This document shows, in pieces, positions 5,698 to 6,130 of a stretch of DNA of 6,130 bases. A program made the translations under genes and the position numbers. The DNA comes from Hyphomicrobiales bacterium (lineage in GTDB: Bacteria > Pseudomonadota > Alphaproteobacteria > Rhizobiales > Rhizobiaceae). The stretch's first letter is position 1. The number at the start of each line of letters is the position of its first letter. The DNA lies in assembly GCA_011087745.1 (NCBI GenBank), contig JAALLB010000110.1, positions 1 through 6,130 on the forward strand, written 5' to 3'. The notes under the pieces are model-generated. The model was not told where the DNA came from and made no database searches. It saw only the letters and a list, made by a program, of their open reading frames with translations.

Positions 5698-6130
5698 CTA
5701 ATCGCCGGCTGAAGCCCCACGCCCCAAAGTGAATGGTGAATTTGCCGAGGGAATGTTCACGGCTTTAATATCATCATCGTTGTTTTCAGTAAGAGCTCTT
5801 TCGGGAAGCTTTTTTAATTCCCTGAAACATATAACAACCGACAATACACCAAAGACAATGCCTCCAAGTCCCCAACCGGCAAGAACACCTTCCGGACCCC
5901 ATGCCTTGCCCACCCAAACAAATGGAATAACTCCAAGGGTTGCCCTGCCCCAGTTGAAAAATACTGAATAGATTGCATAGCCAAGATTATTGAACGCGGC
6001 ATTTGCAACAAACAGAGCTCCGTTGAAGATGAAGCTTCCTGCCACAAACAAACAGAAAAAGCGTATAAGTTCAGCTGGTATTGCCAAGTTACCGAACGTT
6101 GAATGAGAAAGTGCGGTTAAGGGTTTTTTA
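5698..6130 (-). CDS. MATE-family efflux transporter, C-terminal part (cut by window edge)
   Basis: The frame is open to the right edge, giving 143 residues of the C-terminal end; the rest lies beyond the window. The pattern AELIRFFCLFVAGSFIFNG, then LFVANAAFNNLG, FNWGRATLGVIPFVWVG and GPEGVLAGWGLGGIVFGV is that of the last helices of MATE proteins, inner-membrane antiporters that expel drugs or other organic cations in exchange for Na+ or H+. About three hydrophobic segments can be seen before a charged, cytosolic-looking tail (ELKKLPERALTENNDDDIK onward, about 40 residues). The TTG at 6085-6087 could be mistaken for a start but is an internal leucine codon, since the frame and the family pattern continue upstream of it. 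The gene faces the DUF2093 gene, with six bases between the stops. Substrate cannot be told. Confidence 0.85.
   Translation of the reverse strand, partial: KKPLTALSHSTFGNLAIPAELIRFFCLFVAGSFIFNGALFVANAAFNNLGYAIYSVFFNWGRATLGVIPFVWVGKAWGPEGVLAGWGLGGIVFGVLSVVICFRELKKLPERALTENNDDDIKAVNIPSANSPFTLGRGASAGD

Noticed and set aside
5707..5716. GGC-TGAA-GCC hairpin near the DUF2093/MATE junction as a terminator
   Set aside because: Three base pairs without a following T-run is too weak.
6085..6087. TTG as the start of the minus-strand MATE fragment
   Set aside because: The frame has no stop up to the window edge and the product is only the C-terminal part of a MATE transporter, so this is an internal leucine codon.

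Overview
This 6.1-kb window looks like ordinary chromosome of an alphaproteobacterium, probably a Hyphomicrobiales/Rhizobiales-type organism of moderate G+C (mid-40s percent by eye). The lineage rests mainly on the short DUF2093-type protein, a family I know from alphaproteobacteria, and on a MutL of the alphaproteobacterial style (GEALPSVG, ACHGSVRSG, C-terminal FGR) that carries the endonuclease motif. Species cannot be told. I see no rRNA, tRNA, CRISPR array, insertion sequence, prophage or plasmid function, and no convincing new multi-gene system.

Layout, left to right. Positions 1-152 hold a non-coding stretch, perhaps with the tail of an upstream gene. Next is a plus-strand pair with GTG starts: a membrane-anchored family 2 glycosyltransferase (153-1064) and a four-helix SMR/EamA-like protein (1076-1426). 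The pair resembles ArnC plus ArnE: one protein loads a sugar onto a lipid carrier and the other helps move it across the inner membrane. Convergent with it, one base away, is a minus-strand succinate-semialdehyde dehydrogenase (1428-2885). Upstream of that on the same strand is a VOC/glyoxalase-fold gene (3012-3424) broken by an apparent one-base deletion. The dehydrogenase and VOC protein may share a transcript and a role in aldehyde or amino-acid catabolism, but this is inference.

Divergent from the VOC gene, across a 169-bp intergenic region, is mutL (3594-5477), followed 19 bases later by the DUF2093 gene (5497-5691); these two very likely form one operon. Six bases beyond it, on the minus strand, lies the C-terminal part of a MATE-family multidrug/cation antiporter (5698-6130), whose N-terminus is outside the window.

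The points most worth a second look are the VOC frameshift, where the continuation in the other frame is fully intact and carries the missing predicted metal ligand; the two-gene glycosyltransferase/flippase-like module; the DUF2093 gene sitting in the mutL operon; the coenzyme- and redox-relevant residues of the dehydrogenase; and a perfect 18-bp palindrome lying over a conserved MutL motif.
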